Source: Fulvivirga ulvae (GTDB lineage: Bacteria; Bacteroidota; Bacteroidia; Cytophagales; Cyclobacteriaceae). From it: DNA of 64,000 nt. The DNA lies in NCBI RefSeq assembly GCF_021389975.1, contig NZ_CP089981.1, positions 4,427,501 through 4,491,500 of the forward strand, written 5' to 3'. Below are positions 34,801-44,280 of this stretch, piece after piece. A program made the position numbers and the translations under genes. Every line of letters begins with the position of its first letter. Position 1 is the first letter of the stretch. The notes under the pieces are model-generated. The model did not search any database. It was not told where the DNA came from and saw only the letters and a program-made list of their open reading frames with translations.

Positions 34801-36786
34801 TTCATTACAGGTTATGCAAATGTTAATGCAGTGGATATAGATGCCAATGGATTATATGTGAGCCTTAGCAGCAACAAATTGCCGGATGATGTTTGTAAAG
34901 ATTTTGTAATGACCCAGAGAATCGGTAACCTCAATCCATCAGGGAATTGTGATGCATCCACTGCTGGTATCAATTCAGGAAATGATCCTATAAGCATTGT
35001 AAAACAACTTGCAAACATGGCGAAATCAATTGTTGCTCCTGCGAGTTTGTGTCAGAATTTTGATATCGACCATTCTTATTTTAAAGTACCTGCACCAATT
35101 AGCAAAAAAGGTGGCGGGTTAAGAGTTAAACGTTTGCTGATGTACGATAAGGGGTTGGACGACAAGTCAGTCCTCTACGGAAATGAATATCTATATGAAT
35201 TTAATGACCCTGCTACCCAAACGGTGAGGAGCAGTGGGGTGGCTACCAACGAGCCATCTTCTATTAGAGAAGAGAACGCGCTTGTTCAATTTATTGCACG
35301 TGAAAAAACAGAATGGTATGAAAAGATAATAGCCGGGGATGACAAAAAGCAATCTGAAGGCCCACTTGGAGAATCTATTTTACCTGGTCCGAGTGTAGGA
35401 TATTCAAGGGTTGTGATTCGAAATATCCATTCAGGAGAGGTCAATACGGGTTTTACTATTAAGGAATATCATACGGCCAAGGATCATCCCATGCAAATGT
35501 CTCGCACGGATATCAACGATAAGAAGGATTTTGTTCCTTTTCCATTCGGTCTTGTAAATGTTTTTGTAAACAACCTGTGGCTGTCTCAGGGCTTTACTTT
35601 TAAGCAGAATAATATGCACGGTCAGTTTAAACGTGAGGCCAACTATACCGGAGATTATAGTGCCGACCTTAAAAATGCAGTGGTTGTGACGGAGCGACAA
35701 CTAAAGTATTTTGCTGAAGATGAACTGATACCTGTCACCACTAATCTTGCCGAAGGGGTTACAAAAGAAGCTATCGGAAGGGAAGTTGATATTACATTTG
35801 GACAGAAAGGAGTGGTGGAAGAGCAATATGATGCCAATGTTGAGGTAGATGTAAGCTTAGGGTGGATACTAGCCGGGATTATCCCTATACCAGTCCCACA
35901 GGTGACGGCGATGCCTTCCCTGACTCATACGAGAATGGAGATGTACACCCATGCTACATCCAAAATAATTCGCTATCCTGCTATTGTAAAAGAGGAAATA
36001 ACGCGTCAAGATGGTATTGTACATCATAATGTTAACCTTGCCTTTGATAAATATACGGGCAGGCCTGTATCGGTAAGGTCATACGATGAGTTTGTCGGTT
36101 CATACCTACAGCAAAATACGCCGGCATCATGGGAGTACAGCAACTTCAGAGCTAAAGCTGGCCGGGAGGGATACGTACTGGATGTGCCCTTAGCTTATAC
36201 CATGGAAAATGGTAAGGAGTACCTGAGCTTTACCAGTGGAGAGGCCTGTCAGTTATTAGCCAAATTTACGAAGGGCGACCTTCTGGAATTGGGCGACAAT
36301 GTGTTATACCATGTTGAAGGCTTCGACTATTTAACTGACAGGGTGATGATTACGCCATCGAAATTTACAGCTTCTGCACCTGCCCCTACAATGACTTCTA
36401 TGAAGGTTCTTAGAAGTGGGAATAATAACAGGTTAGGGGATCAGGCAGGGCAAATTACCTTCCATAGTACCAGTCCGGATATAGGGTTGCCAGATGCCGG
36501 AGATGATCAGCGATGGATATCTAATAGCTTTACCAATGACCTGAATACTGCAATCAGTCAATTGAGTGGCAATGAATTTACACTTAACGGTACTTATCAA
36601 CATATGAATATGTCCACCTATGTAAGTACTATTCCGGAAACATGTGATGTGGACCTGAGAGATGTGACCATCAGCAATGTGGCCTTTGTATATTTTAACC
36701 GGGAGGGGAGTATAGAGTTAAGTTTAACGTCTTTTAAAATTGACTGCAATGGCACCTGGGTGACCATAGACGCAGAAGACCTATAA
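31900..36786 (+). CDS. Large secreted SpvB/TcB-like protein
   Basis: A 1628-residue protein with an N-terminal hydrophobic signal (VIAVFLTVNMLVHALF ... AWA). It opens with DFSGDFTYNIPVLNVPGPHGSGYAMSLSYHSG and VGYGWSLNPGAINR. That is the sequence pattern of the SpvB domain found at the start of insecticidal TcB subunits, where it begins the Rhs-type shell. The rest is beta-rich with no clear catalytic motif, and includes many Gly-rich loops and a GIIPIPVPQVTAMPSLTHT segment. It has no T9SS tail. It is followed by the LRR protein, whose C-terminus looks like the usual end of such SpvB-type proteins, and by the Rhs protein. I infer that the three work together. Confidence 0.75.
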   Translation: MYRKRKLIRVIAVFLTVNMLVHALFPSVAWALTSGPNQPEFSSFEPVATTNMVNDFSGDFTYNIPVLNVPGPHGSGYAMSLSYHSGATPEEEASWVGYGWSLNPGAINRNTRGLPDDYSGQKVKYHNKMPANWTATVGAAATFEGFSFDLPIQGNASLRYNNYKGFGYNAGVGIPLGKGVVNLGYNVSNGDGSFSLNVSPKALLSNMKGTAEDNTENVKEKDPKFKLSKNQMRYKTRIQLPKALSNVNLLGSNYGIFSYSTAPRPFQSSDYIGGSVNVSLGVMFTPIFLELGVSGNVFGSFSVQDYKNDAERDVYGYMYSDRAGEEAVMDYYTEKETPYNKKDVFLGIPFNSADNYMVTGEGLGGGFRLYHKEIGQFKPNRTVSETVLANAGIEAEGGFNIGGGGDAGVGVSAITTRDWKSDISSFSSIEDGNESIFFRFNNDLGGEWDHSSGEQNIRAGISGGGPNGVKSFDPSIPATPVMNNGEKSARSSYIGFHTNSEINNSFGTKPYHVYSNRSDIKSMADDNTASIPDGIGEFAVFNESGQRYVYGLPVYSKNEKSIQYGVQKAPSGKVEKNFLVYYKDDKTKFGEEKDAPYATAYLLTEITSPDYVDRTMNGPSSDDFGGYTKFNYKRHAGGGSWYHWRLPYTGLSYNRNSLSDPKDDLGSYSEGDKEIYYLQSIETKTHVAIFNTSVRSDGKDAGTGDDAINNKNAKGSGTLQKLNSIELFSINDVIYSGGVWSKKSGAKALKTIHFDFDYHLVDGVTNSSAGKLTLNKLWFEYEGISETMISPYTFDYAYPTAVESPYPAKYQAIQNEMAQFTAQDQNPVYNEFNIDPWGNYQKDGESRYNDMENWVNQKPETGFDPAAWQLKKITLPTQGEIHIQYEQDDYSYVQNMLAHVMMKVKGQITNRFYLDTDDGIALTNGQVQILKDLIDKTYVRGGGKMYFKFLYGLMGNNSVDLGSCNAEFITGYANVNAVDIDANGLYVSLSSNKLPDDVCKDFVMTQRIGNLNPSGNCDASTAGINSGNDPISIVKQLANMAKSIVAPASLCQNFDIDHSYFKVPAPISKKGGGLRVKRLLMYDKGLDDKSVLYGNEYLYEFNDPATQTVRSSGVATNEPSSIREENALVQFIAREKTEWYEKIIAGDDKKQSEGPLGESILPGPSVGYSRVVIRNIHSGEVNTGFTIKEYHTAKDHPMQMSRTDINDKKDFVPFPFGLVNVFVNNLWLSQGFTFKQNNMHGQFKREANYTGDYSADLKNAVVVTERQLKYFAEDELIPVTTNLAEGVTKEAIGREVDITFGQKGVVEEQYDANVEVDVSLGWILAGIIPIPVPQVTAMPSLTHTRMEMYTHATSKIIRYPAIVKEEITRQDGIVHHNVNLAFDKYTGRPVSVRSYDEFVGSYLQQNTPASWEYSNFRAKAGREGYVLDVPLAYTMENGKEYLSFTSGEACQLLAKFTKGDLLELGDNVLYHVEGFDYLTDRVMITPSKFTASAPAPTMTSMKVLRSGNNNRLGDQAGQITFHSTSPDIGLPDAGDDQRWISNSFTNDLNTAISQLSGNEFTLNGTYQHMNMSTYVSTIPETCDVDLRDVTISNVAFVYFNREGSIELSLTSFKIDCNGTWVTIDAEDL

Positions 36787-36813
36787 TTATTGATTATTAG
36801 CAAATAGTAATAA

Positions 36814-39800
36814 ATGAAAAGCTTTCTAAAATACTCATTTCTGTCCTTCTGTTTATTTGCATCAGTACAATTGCATGCTCAGGAAGGGGCAGTTCCGGAT
36901 GCAGTGGAATATCAGGCACTGGTAGATTTTTATAATGCTACTGACGGAGCCAATTGGACCAATAATAGCAATTGGTTAAATGGTACGACTAATGCTGATT
37001 TTGGTAACTGGTATGGTGTAACTGTAGAGAACGGTGATGTTAAAAATATAGCATTAATAGACAATAATTTAAATGGAACTTTGCCATTTGGTTTAGGTAA
37101 CTTAGATCAAATGACAGTTTTGTTGTTGTCCTCAAACAGCGGTAGTTCAACACCCAATCTTTTATCTGGCAATATACCTGAGGAAATAGGAAACATTAGT
37201 AATTTATCCGGACTCTATTTAAATAATAATGCTTTTTCCGGAGATGTGCCGTTTTCTTTAGTTGGTCTCGATGGGCTTTTTGCCATAGATATTTCTAATA
37301 ATCAATTCAACTCATTTCCTGATTTTTCAACAAGTTCTGCAACAATCAGCAGTGTTAATATTAAGTCTAATAAACTTGATTTTGGGGATCTTGAGTCTAA
37401 TTTTTCAGCGGCAGGGCAGCCTTTATTTACAACGTTCACCTACTCCCCCCAAGCCGAAATAGGAGAAGAACAAATCATCTCCGTTAATCTCGGAGATATT
37501 TTGGAAATACCATTTACGACTCCCGGTATTCACAATAACTACCAATGGTATAAAAAGGATGGCAGCGGAAATTGGCAGGCTATAGCCGGAGCAACTTCAT
37601 CTACTTATTCTAAATCCAACTTTCAAGCCAGTGATGCAGGAGAATATCGCCTAGAAGTAACCAATGACTGGGTGACGAACCTTACACTATATAGTAAACC
37701 CATAACGGTTTATGAAGCCGATTGTGGGGTGGTGCCTGATGCACTCGAATACCAGGCTTTGGTGGATCTTTATAACGCAACCGGTGGAGCAAACTGGGCC
37801 AACAATACAAACTGGTTGCAAGGGACTACCTGTACTGATTTTGCTAATTGGTATGGAGTGACTGTGGAGAATGGGGATGTAACAAAAATAGAGCTCCATG
37901 GGAATAACTTAATCGGTGAATTAAGCTCCATTTCCAGTTTTGCTAATTTATCAAAATTACAAATACTAAAGCTATATAATAATGAATTGGGTGGTGCTGT
38001 CCCCACGTATTTTGGGGCTTATACCGATCTTATAGAACTATATATTTCAAATAATTCATTCACAGGAGGGATACCTGTGGAGCTCGGGAACTTGACTAAG
38101 CTGAAAATATTAAATGCATATTCAAATCAGTTAAGTGGGACTATTCCTGCAATAATTTATCAGATGTCTAACCTTGAAGCAATTGTTTTAAATGATAACA
38201 ATTTGAATGGGACAATATCTTCGGATATTAGCAATTTGGTAAATCTTAGTTCATTGGCATTGTCCAATAATAATTTCAGTGGAACTTTACCTACGGAAAT
38301 AGGGAGTCTTACGAAGTTGCTACATTTAACTGTAGTCAATAATGAGTTTGAAGGAATTTTGCCTACTTCTTTGTCAAACTTAACGAGTATCATAAACATT
38401 CATTTGTCTAATAACAACTTTTCAGGAGAGGTACCTGATTTTAGTGGACTAGCTAATGTTCAGCAAATTTTGCTTAACGCTAATAATTTTGAAGGTGATA
38501 TATCAAATGAGTTTTATAATTTGAATTCTTTAACAAGTCTGTGGCTCCATGATAATAATTTCACGGGTGAGTTCCCTGATTATATAAAGAACTATTCTAA
38601 ACTTACGCAATTAATAATTTGGAAGAACAATTTTACTTCCCTCCCTCAAATAGTTAATTCTAACCTGACTTTACAGACGCAAGACAATAACCTTCATTTT
38701 GGGCACCTTGAACCCTATTTCTCTGCTTCAGGAGTTCATGACTTAAAGACATTTACCTATAGCCCCCAGGGCGAAATAGGAGAAGAACAGATCATATCGG
38801 TTAATCTGGGAGATCTTTTGGAGATACCATTTACTACTCCCGGTACTCACAATAACTACCAATGGTATAAAAAGGATGGTAGCGGAAATTGGCAGGCTAT
38901 AGCTGGAGCAACTAATGCTACATATTCTAAATCTAACTTTCAAGTGGCTGATGCAGGAGAGTACCGCATAGAAGTAACCAATGATTGGGTTACTGGCCTC
39001 ACACTGTATAGTAAAACTATCAGTGTATATGAAGCAGATTGTGGGGAGGTACCTGATGCCGTGGAGTACCAAGCTTTAGTAGACTTTTATAATGCAACCG
39101 ATGGAGCAAACTGGACCAACAATACAAACTGGTTGCAAGGCACTACTTGCACCGATTTTACTAATTGGTATGGCGTGACTGTGGAGAATGGGGATGTAAC
39201 TGGAATTACTTTTACAAGTAATGATTTAAATGGACAACTACCAGAATCTATTGGTAATTTAAGAAAGCTCAAAAAGCTGACTTTGAACAATATGCGTAAT
39301 GTTACAGGGGCCATACCAACTTCAATAGGGGTGTTAAAAGATTTACAAACGCTATCACTAACATACTGCGGATTTTCAGGAGCCATACCAGCTGAGATCG
39401 GAGATATTCCCGGGTTGTTAGTTTTATCATTAACAGATAATAACTTCACAACCATACCCCTGGAATTATATGGATTGTCAACACTTAAAAAGTTACATTT
39501 AGATGCCAACAATTTTACGGGAACGGTTCCTTTTCAGATAGGAAATTTGTCTGTTATGGAAGAGCTTTTTCTATCTAATAATAGCTTTGTCAGCCCTATT
39601 CCTCAAGAGCTTTATGGTTTAACAAGTTTAATAAAGCTCCATATCGACCATAACAGTTTTGCTGAACCTTTCAATTCATCATTTGGAGGTTTAACAAATC
39701 TTAAGGTTTTAAAATTAAATAATAATAATTTTTCAGGTCAGGTACCAGTAGCGCTTGGAAACCTGCTATTGCTGGAGCAATTGGATTTAGGGTGGAACCA

Positions 39801-42800
39801 ATTGGTTGGAAATTTGCCACCCGAATTATTTGGGTTAACTAATATAGTAACTTTAAACCTTCCTCATAATAATTTATCAGGAACTATACCTGCAAGTATT
39901 AGCAACTATGGCGCTCTACAGAACATAAATTTAGAGTTTAATGCTTTTGAAGGCGATTTTCCTGATAATATAACGTCTCCATCCCTGAAAAACTTTACCA
40001 TTGCCAGTAACGGCTTTACGGGTATACCTAATTTTGTAGGCCATAGTAATTCGTCTAATCTTTCTGTTATTGCTGGAACTAATGCTCTGGATTTTGGTGA
40101 TCTGGAAGTTCATTTTACAAATGCAGGGCAGCATATTTTTAACCAACACTATTACTCCCCTCAAGCTGAGATTGGTACAGAACAGACTATTTACGGTCAG
40201 GTGGGAGGCTCAGCTCAGCTGCCAATGATTACTGGTGGAAATAGAAATTTCTATCAATGGCAAAAGAAAGATGCTTCGAATAATTGGATAAATATTTCCG
40301 AAGCTGAAAATATAACCAGAGATGAATCTACACTGGTTTTTAATCAGATTGTATCTGATGATTTCGGAGATTATCGAGTGGTTGTAACCAATGAATGGGT
40401 TACTGGGCTTACTTTGTATAGTAAAACTATCACTATGGTAGAGTCTTCAGGTGGCTGCCTTGGCCTCAGTCTGAGCAGTGCAAAGCACGTTAGTTGCTAT
40501 GGAGGTAATGATGCTGAAATTACTGCCTCTGTTTCAAGCAGTGATGGCCCCTTTGTCTATGAATTATACTATAATGGAACGTTTGGCCTCACAAAATTAG
40601 GAGAGGTTAGTTCCTCGCTTACAACATTTACTTTTAAGTTGGGGAATGCAAGTTTAAACCAACCTGGTGCAGAGGATTTTGGCATTCCCGCGACTGCTTC
40701 AGGGGAAGATTATGAGGTATGGGTTAGTAATGTTGACTGTGGCACAGTTGAAAAAATTTCTGTTACTATAACCGAACCGGCGTCTTTGGTTGTTTCTGCA
40801 GCAACAATTGATGATAATGATAATGGAACAGGCTCAATAGACCTCATTGTCTCTGGCGGTACAGCCCCCTACACGTACTCATGGTCAGGAGGCCTTCCAG
40901 TTCAGGAAGATCACATAGGAACGGTTCAGGCCGGTACATACAACGTAACAGTTACAGATGCCAATGGCTGTTCGGCTTATCTGGATAACATCGTGGTTGA
41001 GCAGGAAGGGTGCTCTTTTAACATCTCGGCGAGTACTACGCCTGACGATGGCAGTGGAAATGGTACAATAGATATTACAGTTGATGGCACCACAGGGCCT
41101 TATACTTACGCGTGGTCTGGTGGACTTCCTGCGCAGGAAGATCAGACTGGATTGGGAGAGGGTACGTACCGGGTTAGGGTTACGGACTCGGAAGGCTGTT
41201 CGGAAGACTTGTACGTAGTTTTGTCTAACGACTGCCCGGGAATCAACAGCTATTTTTATTTCAAGAGAAATGTGTCATGTCACGGTGATAGCGACGGCCG
41301 AATAGTTTTTGGTGTGTTTGGGACTCATTCATACGATTTTGAGTTATACGATGTCAATACAGAACAGGAAATAACGAATTCAGTTTCCATTGAAACCCCT
41401 TATTCTAACTACGTGGTATTTTCGGGGTTGCCTGCATCAGAGTATATGATTGCGATTGTATATGGAGACTGCCGGTTCTATACCCTGTTTGAATACGGTG
41501 GTATTTCTATTTCAGAACCCCCAGCCTTGAGTGCCACCGCTTCCACCACTGCTGATGCCGGTACAGGTAATGGCTCCATTGACCTTACAGTTGCAGGTGG
41601 TGTTGCTCCATATACCTACACCTGGACAGGTGGTTTGCCTGCGCAACAGGATCATTTGGGAACAGTCCCTGCAGGCGTATATAATGTGCTGATCACTGAT
41701 GCCTTGCAATGCACCTATGCGGTTGAGGATATACTGGTTGAAAATGGAGTAAACTGCTCCCCGGGACACCCGCAGCAGTTCACCTTAAAATTGTTTTCAA
41801 AAAACAGTGTTATATGTGATGACGGTAGTAGTACCGGCAAGATCACAGTGTTGATGGATTTCGTCAATCCGCCGCCATTTTCAGGGGTTAGCTACACCTT
41901 CAGACTATACAAACAGGCAGAAACCGTCAATGGTTATATCCACCAGGGCGCGGAACTGGTACAGGAACATCCGGGTATAGTCATAAACAACAATAAATTC
42001 ACTTTTACTTTTGACAATGTTCCCCCATTTGAATCAGGGTATGTGGCCACGGTTCAGGCAACAGGTGTAAACCCACCACAGAATGAAACATGCCTTTACG
42101 GTACTTTTGGCTTTGTTAAAAACATAGGGTTAACACCAGCCCCTATGCCGAATGCTTCATTTACTATTAACGAGCCTTTAATAGAATCAGGAGAATACTT
42201 GCAGGCAACACCGGTAGCCCCGGTGAGCGGTTATACCTACAGTTATAACTGGAACGACGGAGATGTAACAACAAATACAATTGGAGCAGCAAAGCATCGC
42301 TACAGAAAAGCAGGTGACTATACTATTACGCTTACCGTGACCAGTGATATGGGGTGCGTTAGTCAGTCAACGAAGTCCCTGCGGGTTTATGCTCCGATTT
42401 GCGAATCGCCGATCCCTAATAATGGAGGGCGCTTTTATGTAGATGAGAAAACCGGGAAAATAGTTTTCAGAAAAGCGAACTGCCCTGGTAATTTTGTACT
42501 TAGCTGTGCGTCTGCTACTGCACAGCCCAATATATTTGACAATGCCGTTGCCGCGTCAGCGACAACCTATTGCGATGAATGGGACCAGTCGGAGTCTTCA
42601 TCCCAGTTTCCTGCTGGCGCTAACAAATTTGAAACCGGAGAGCTTGGAAAATGGAGAGTAAAATCGAGCTATGCTTATAATACAGAACTTCTGCCCGGAG
42701 ATATGAACTATGAGGCAGGCAGGTTCAAGGTAGAGGATTTTTCATACAGATATGAAGATAGCAACAATCCTCAGCGCTGGGTAAAAGTGAGTACGGTAGA

Positions 42801-43560
42801 AAAGTATTCCCTCCATGGCGAAGCCCTTCAGGAGCGCAATGCCCTGGGTATACCAAGTACGGCCAAGTTTGGGTATGATGAAGCACTTCCATATCTGACA
42901 GCTCAAAATGCGGAATATGATAATGTATTTTTCGAAAGTTTTGAAAAAGTATATTCCGGGAGCAAGCTCGAAGAAGGTACATTTAGTGGTGCGGAAATAT
43001 CTATTACCTCTGCCAGGTACCATGCAGGAAAGCAGGCCGCAGAGCTGATAACAGGTTATAAATTAAGATCTTTCAGGTTAACACCTCAAATGGTTGATAA
43101 AGGCCTGTTGGTCAAATTTTGGCTGTTTTCTGAAAGCACCGGGTCTGTTAATATAGCGGTTAAGAACAGCAATGGTATTCAAACCGGTACTTTTATACCA
43201 AGTCAGGTTGCACGAACAGGGCAGTGGAGGTTGTATGAGGTAAAAATTACCGCTTTTGCAGGGATGAAAGTCTCAGACATTCCTGAGCTATCCGATAAGT
43301 TTACTTTATACATTAACAAGGCTGGCACCGGCCAGGTTTGGATTGATGATGTCAGGGTTCAGCCGGCAGATGCACTGATGACCTCCTACGTGTACGACCC
43401 TAAAAATCTCAGGTTACTTACGGTGTTTGATGATCAGCACTTTGGGCTGTACTATCAGTACAATGCTGAAGGCAAATTGATAAGAAAGCAAATAGAAACT
43501 GAAAGAGGACTCAAAACCTTGCAGGAGACTCAATACAACGTGCCTAAGGTTAGTAAATAA
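36814..43560 (+). CDS. Modular LRR / Ig / SprB / PKD secreted protein with Rhs-like C-terminus
   Basis: A 2248-residue exported protein (signal peptide to about residue 22, LHAQ). It has three copies of a module that begins DAVEYQALVDFYNATDGANWTNN, each followed by plant-type leucine-rich repeats (LNNNNFSGxxP pattern) and an Ig-like domain (YQWYKKDGSGNWQAIAGAT). Then come SprB-like units (VSGGTAPYTYSWSGGLP), a PKD domain (YSYNWNDGDVTTN ... YTITLTVTSDMG) and a Cys-containing region (CPGNFVLSC). The C-terminus is a carbohydrate-binding-like sandwich plus YD-like strands (YVYDPKNLRLLTVFDDQHFG, LYYQYNAEGKLIRKQIETERG). I recall that ending as typical for the C-terminus of SpvB-type proteins in Bacteroidota. 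Its stop overlaps the next start (TAATG). Confidence 0.85.
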   Translation: MKSFLKYSFLSFCLFASVQLHAQEGAVPDAVEYQALVDFYNATDGANWTNNSNWLNGTTNADFGNWYGVTVENGDVKNIALIDNNLNGTLPFGLGNLDQMTVLLLSSNSGSSTPNLLSGNIPEEIGNISNLSGLYLNNNAFSGDVPFSLVGLDGLFAIDISNNQFNSFPDFSTSSATISSVNIKSNKLDFGDLESNFSAAGQPLFTTFTYSPQAEIGEEQIISVNLGDILEIPFTTPGIHNNYQWYKKDGSGNWQAIAGATSSTYSKSNFQASDAGEYRLEVTNDWVTNLTLYSKPITVYEADCGVVPDALEYQALVDLYNATGGANWANNTNWLQGTTCTDFANWYGVTVENGDVTKIELHGNNLIGELSSISSFANLSKLQILKLYNNELGGAVPTYFGAYTDLIELYISNNSFTGGIPVELGNLTKLKILNAYSNQLSGTIPAIIYQMSNLEAIVLNDNNLNGTISSDISNLVNLSSLALSNNNFSGTLPTEIGSLTKLLHLTVVNNEFEGILPTSLSNLTSIINIHLSNNNFSGEVPDFSGLANVQQILLNANNFEGDISNEFYNLNSLTSLWLHDNNFTGEFPDYIKNYSKLTQLIIWKNNFTSLPQIVNSNLTLQTQDNNLHFGHLEPYFSASGVHDLKTFTYSPQGEIGEEQIISVNLGDLLEIPFTTPGTHNNYQWYKKDGSGNWQAIAGATNATYSKSNFQVADAGEYRIEVTNDWVTGLTLYSKTISVYEADCGEVPDAVEYQALVDFYNATDGANWTNNTNWLQGTTCTDFTNWYGVTVENGDVTGITFTSNDLNGQLPESIGNLRKLKKLTLNNMRNVTGAIPTSIGVLKDLQTLSLTYCGFSGAIPAEIGDIPGLLVLSLTDNNFTTIPLELYGLSTLKKLHLDANNFTGTVPFQIGNLSVMEELFLSNNSFVSPIPQELYGLTSLIKLHIDHNSFAEPFNSSFGGLTNLKVLKLNNNNFSGQVPVALGNLLLLEQLDLGWNQLVGNLPPELFGLTNIVTLNLPHNNLSGTIPASISNYGALQNINLEFNAFEGDFPDNITSPSLKNFTIASNGFTGIPNFVGHSNSSNLSVIAGTNALDFGDLEVHFTNAGQHIFNQHYYSPQAEIGTEQTIYGQVGGSAQLPMITGGNRNFYQWQKKDASNNWINISEAENITRDESTLVFNQIVSDDFGDYRVVVTNEWVTGLTLYSKTITMVESSGGCLGLSLSSAKHVSCYGGNDAEITASVSSSDGPFVYELYYNGTFGLTKLGEVSSSLTTFTFKLGNASLNQPGAEDFGIPATASGEDYEVWVSNVDCGTVEKISVTITEPASLVVSAATIDDNDNGTGSIDLIVSGGTAPYTYSWSGGLPVQEDHIGTVQAGTYNVTVTDANGCSAYLDNIVVEQEGCSFNISASTTPDDGSGNGTIDITVDGTTGPYTYAWSGGLPAQEDQTGLGEGTYRVRVTDSEGCSEDLYVVLSNDCPGINSYFYFKRNVSCHGDSDGRIVFGVFGTHSYDFELYDVNTEQEITNSVSIETPYSNYVVFSGLPASEYMIAIVYGDCRFYTLFEYGGISISEPPALSATASTTADAGTGNGSIDLTVAGGVAPYTYTWTGGLPAQQDHLGTVPAGVYNVLITDALQCTYAVEDILVENGVNCSPGHPQQFTLKLFSKNSVICDDGSSTGKITVLMDFVNPPPFSGVSYTFRLYKQAETVNGYIHQGAELVQEHPGIVINNNKFTFTFDNVPPFESGYVATVQATGVNPPQNETCLYGTFGFVKNIGLTPAPMPNASFTINEPLIESGEYLQATPVAPVSGYTYSYNWNDGDVTTNTIGAAKHRYRKAGDYTITLTVTSDMGCVSQSTKSLRVYAPICESPIPNNGGRFYVDEKTGKIVFRKANCPGNFVLSCASATAQPNIFDNAVAASATTYCDEWDQSESSSQFPAGANKFETGELGKWRVKSSYAYNTELLPGDMNYEAGRFKVEDFSYRYEDSNNPQRWVKVSTVEKYSLHGEALQERNALGIPSTAKFGYDEALPYLTAQNAEYDNVFFESFEKVYSGSKLEEGTFSGAEISITSARYHAGKQAAELITGYKLRSFRLTPQMVDKGLLVKFWLFSESTGSVNIAVKNSNGIQTGTFIPSQVARTGQWRLYEVKITAFAGMKVSDIPELSDKFTLYINKAGTGQVWIDDVRVQPADALMTSYVYDPKNLRLLTVFDDQHFGLYYQYNAEGKLIRKQIETERGLKTLQETQYNVPKVSK
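36880..40440 (+). repeat. Three LRR-Ig super-modules
   Basis: Three in-frame copies of [ALVDxYNATxGANW cap, LRRs, Ig-like domain] begin near 36892, 37732 and 39052. The Ig units of copies 1 and 2 (about 37440-37710 and 38758-39030) are nearly identical in DNA, while the LRR parts differ in number and sequence. The third Ig unit (about 40150-40435) is more diverged. This indicates module duplication with the Ig and cap parts kept similar. Confidence 0.85.
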
Positions 43561-44264
43561 TGAAAAACATATATTATATAATCGCAATCTGTACACTTTT
43601 CAGTGTGCAGGTATCAGGTCAGGCATGTGATGAGCTGATCAGGAAGATCTATGATGTGCCATTGGATTTTGATGCCAGTAAAGGCTATTTCCTTGATTAT
43701 TCGGTTCGTGCAGCATATCTGAATGAGAATGAACCCAGAGAGAGTATTCAGAGATTTGAAGTTGTTGGAAGAAATGACCGTGTTAAAGTCGCCTCAGAGG
43801 ATTATGTGATTTATCAGGATTCCCTAGCCCAGGTGACGATTCTTAAGGACAGACGAACGATAATGATATCCGACAAAGTACTGGAGGAAATGAAAAATGA
43901 CCAGTGGGAGAATTTCAGGATACTCCAGGATACGCTGATTGCCAATGCGGCTGATAAGATCTGTGAAACGGAGGAAGGGCATCATAAAATCACCATCGAG
44001 CTTAATCAAAAGGTCCGTGATTTTATGAAGATCCGGGAGCTGAAGTTATGGTCTGCCAAAGAAAGGGTAATGCTTACCCGTGCTGTAATTACTTACTTGC
44101 CCGGGCAGCCTGTAGAGGAAGTAGAATTAAGTATTAACAAATATTTACCGACCTACGAGCAGGTCATTTTTGAGGGGAGGGCTGTGGATAAAGTTTTGAT
44201 CGGTAATGATTTAAAAGATCAGTATAAAGGGTATAAACTGATTGATGTAAGAAAAAAGAAATAA
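43560..44264 (+). CDS. Exported protein of unknown function, coupled to LRR and Rhs genes
   Basis: A 234-residue protein with a signal peptide (about 1-20, VSGQA). The mature part starts CDELIRKIYDVPLDFDASKGYFLDYSVRA and is predicted beta-rich with amphipathic helices (ADKICETEEGHHKITIELNQKVRDFM). The early strands recall LolA-like or lipoprotein-localisation folds, but this is only an impression. The ATG overlaps the upstream stop and the Rhs gene starts 16 nt downstream. The gene lies within the secreted toxin unit and could be a chaperone or adaptor for the Rhs protein. Confidence 0.75.
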   Translation: MKNIYYIIAICTLFSVQVSGQACDELIRKIYDVPLDFDASKGYFLDYSVRAAYLNENEPRESIQRFEVVGRNDRVKVASEDYVIYQDSLAQVTILKDRRTIMISDKVLEEMKNDQWENFRILQDTLIANAADKICETEEGHHKITIELNQKVRDFMKIRELKLWSAKERVMLTRAVITYLPGQPVEEVELSINKYLPTYEQVIFEGRAVDKVLIGNDLKDQYKGYKLIDVRKKK

Positions 44265-44280
44265 CTTATTCAACACTGAT

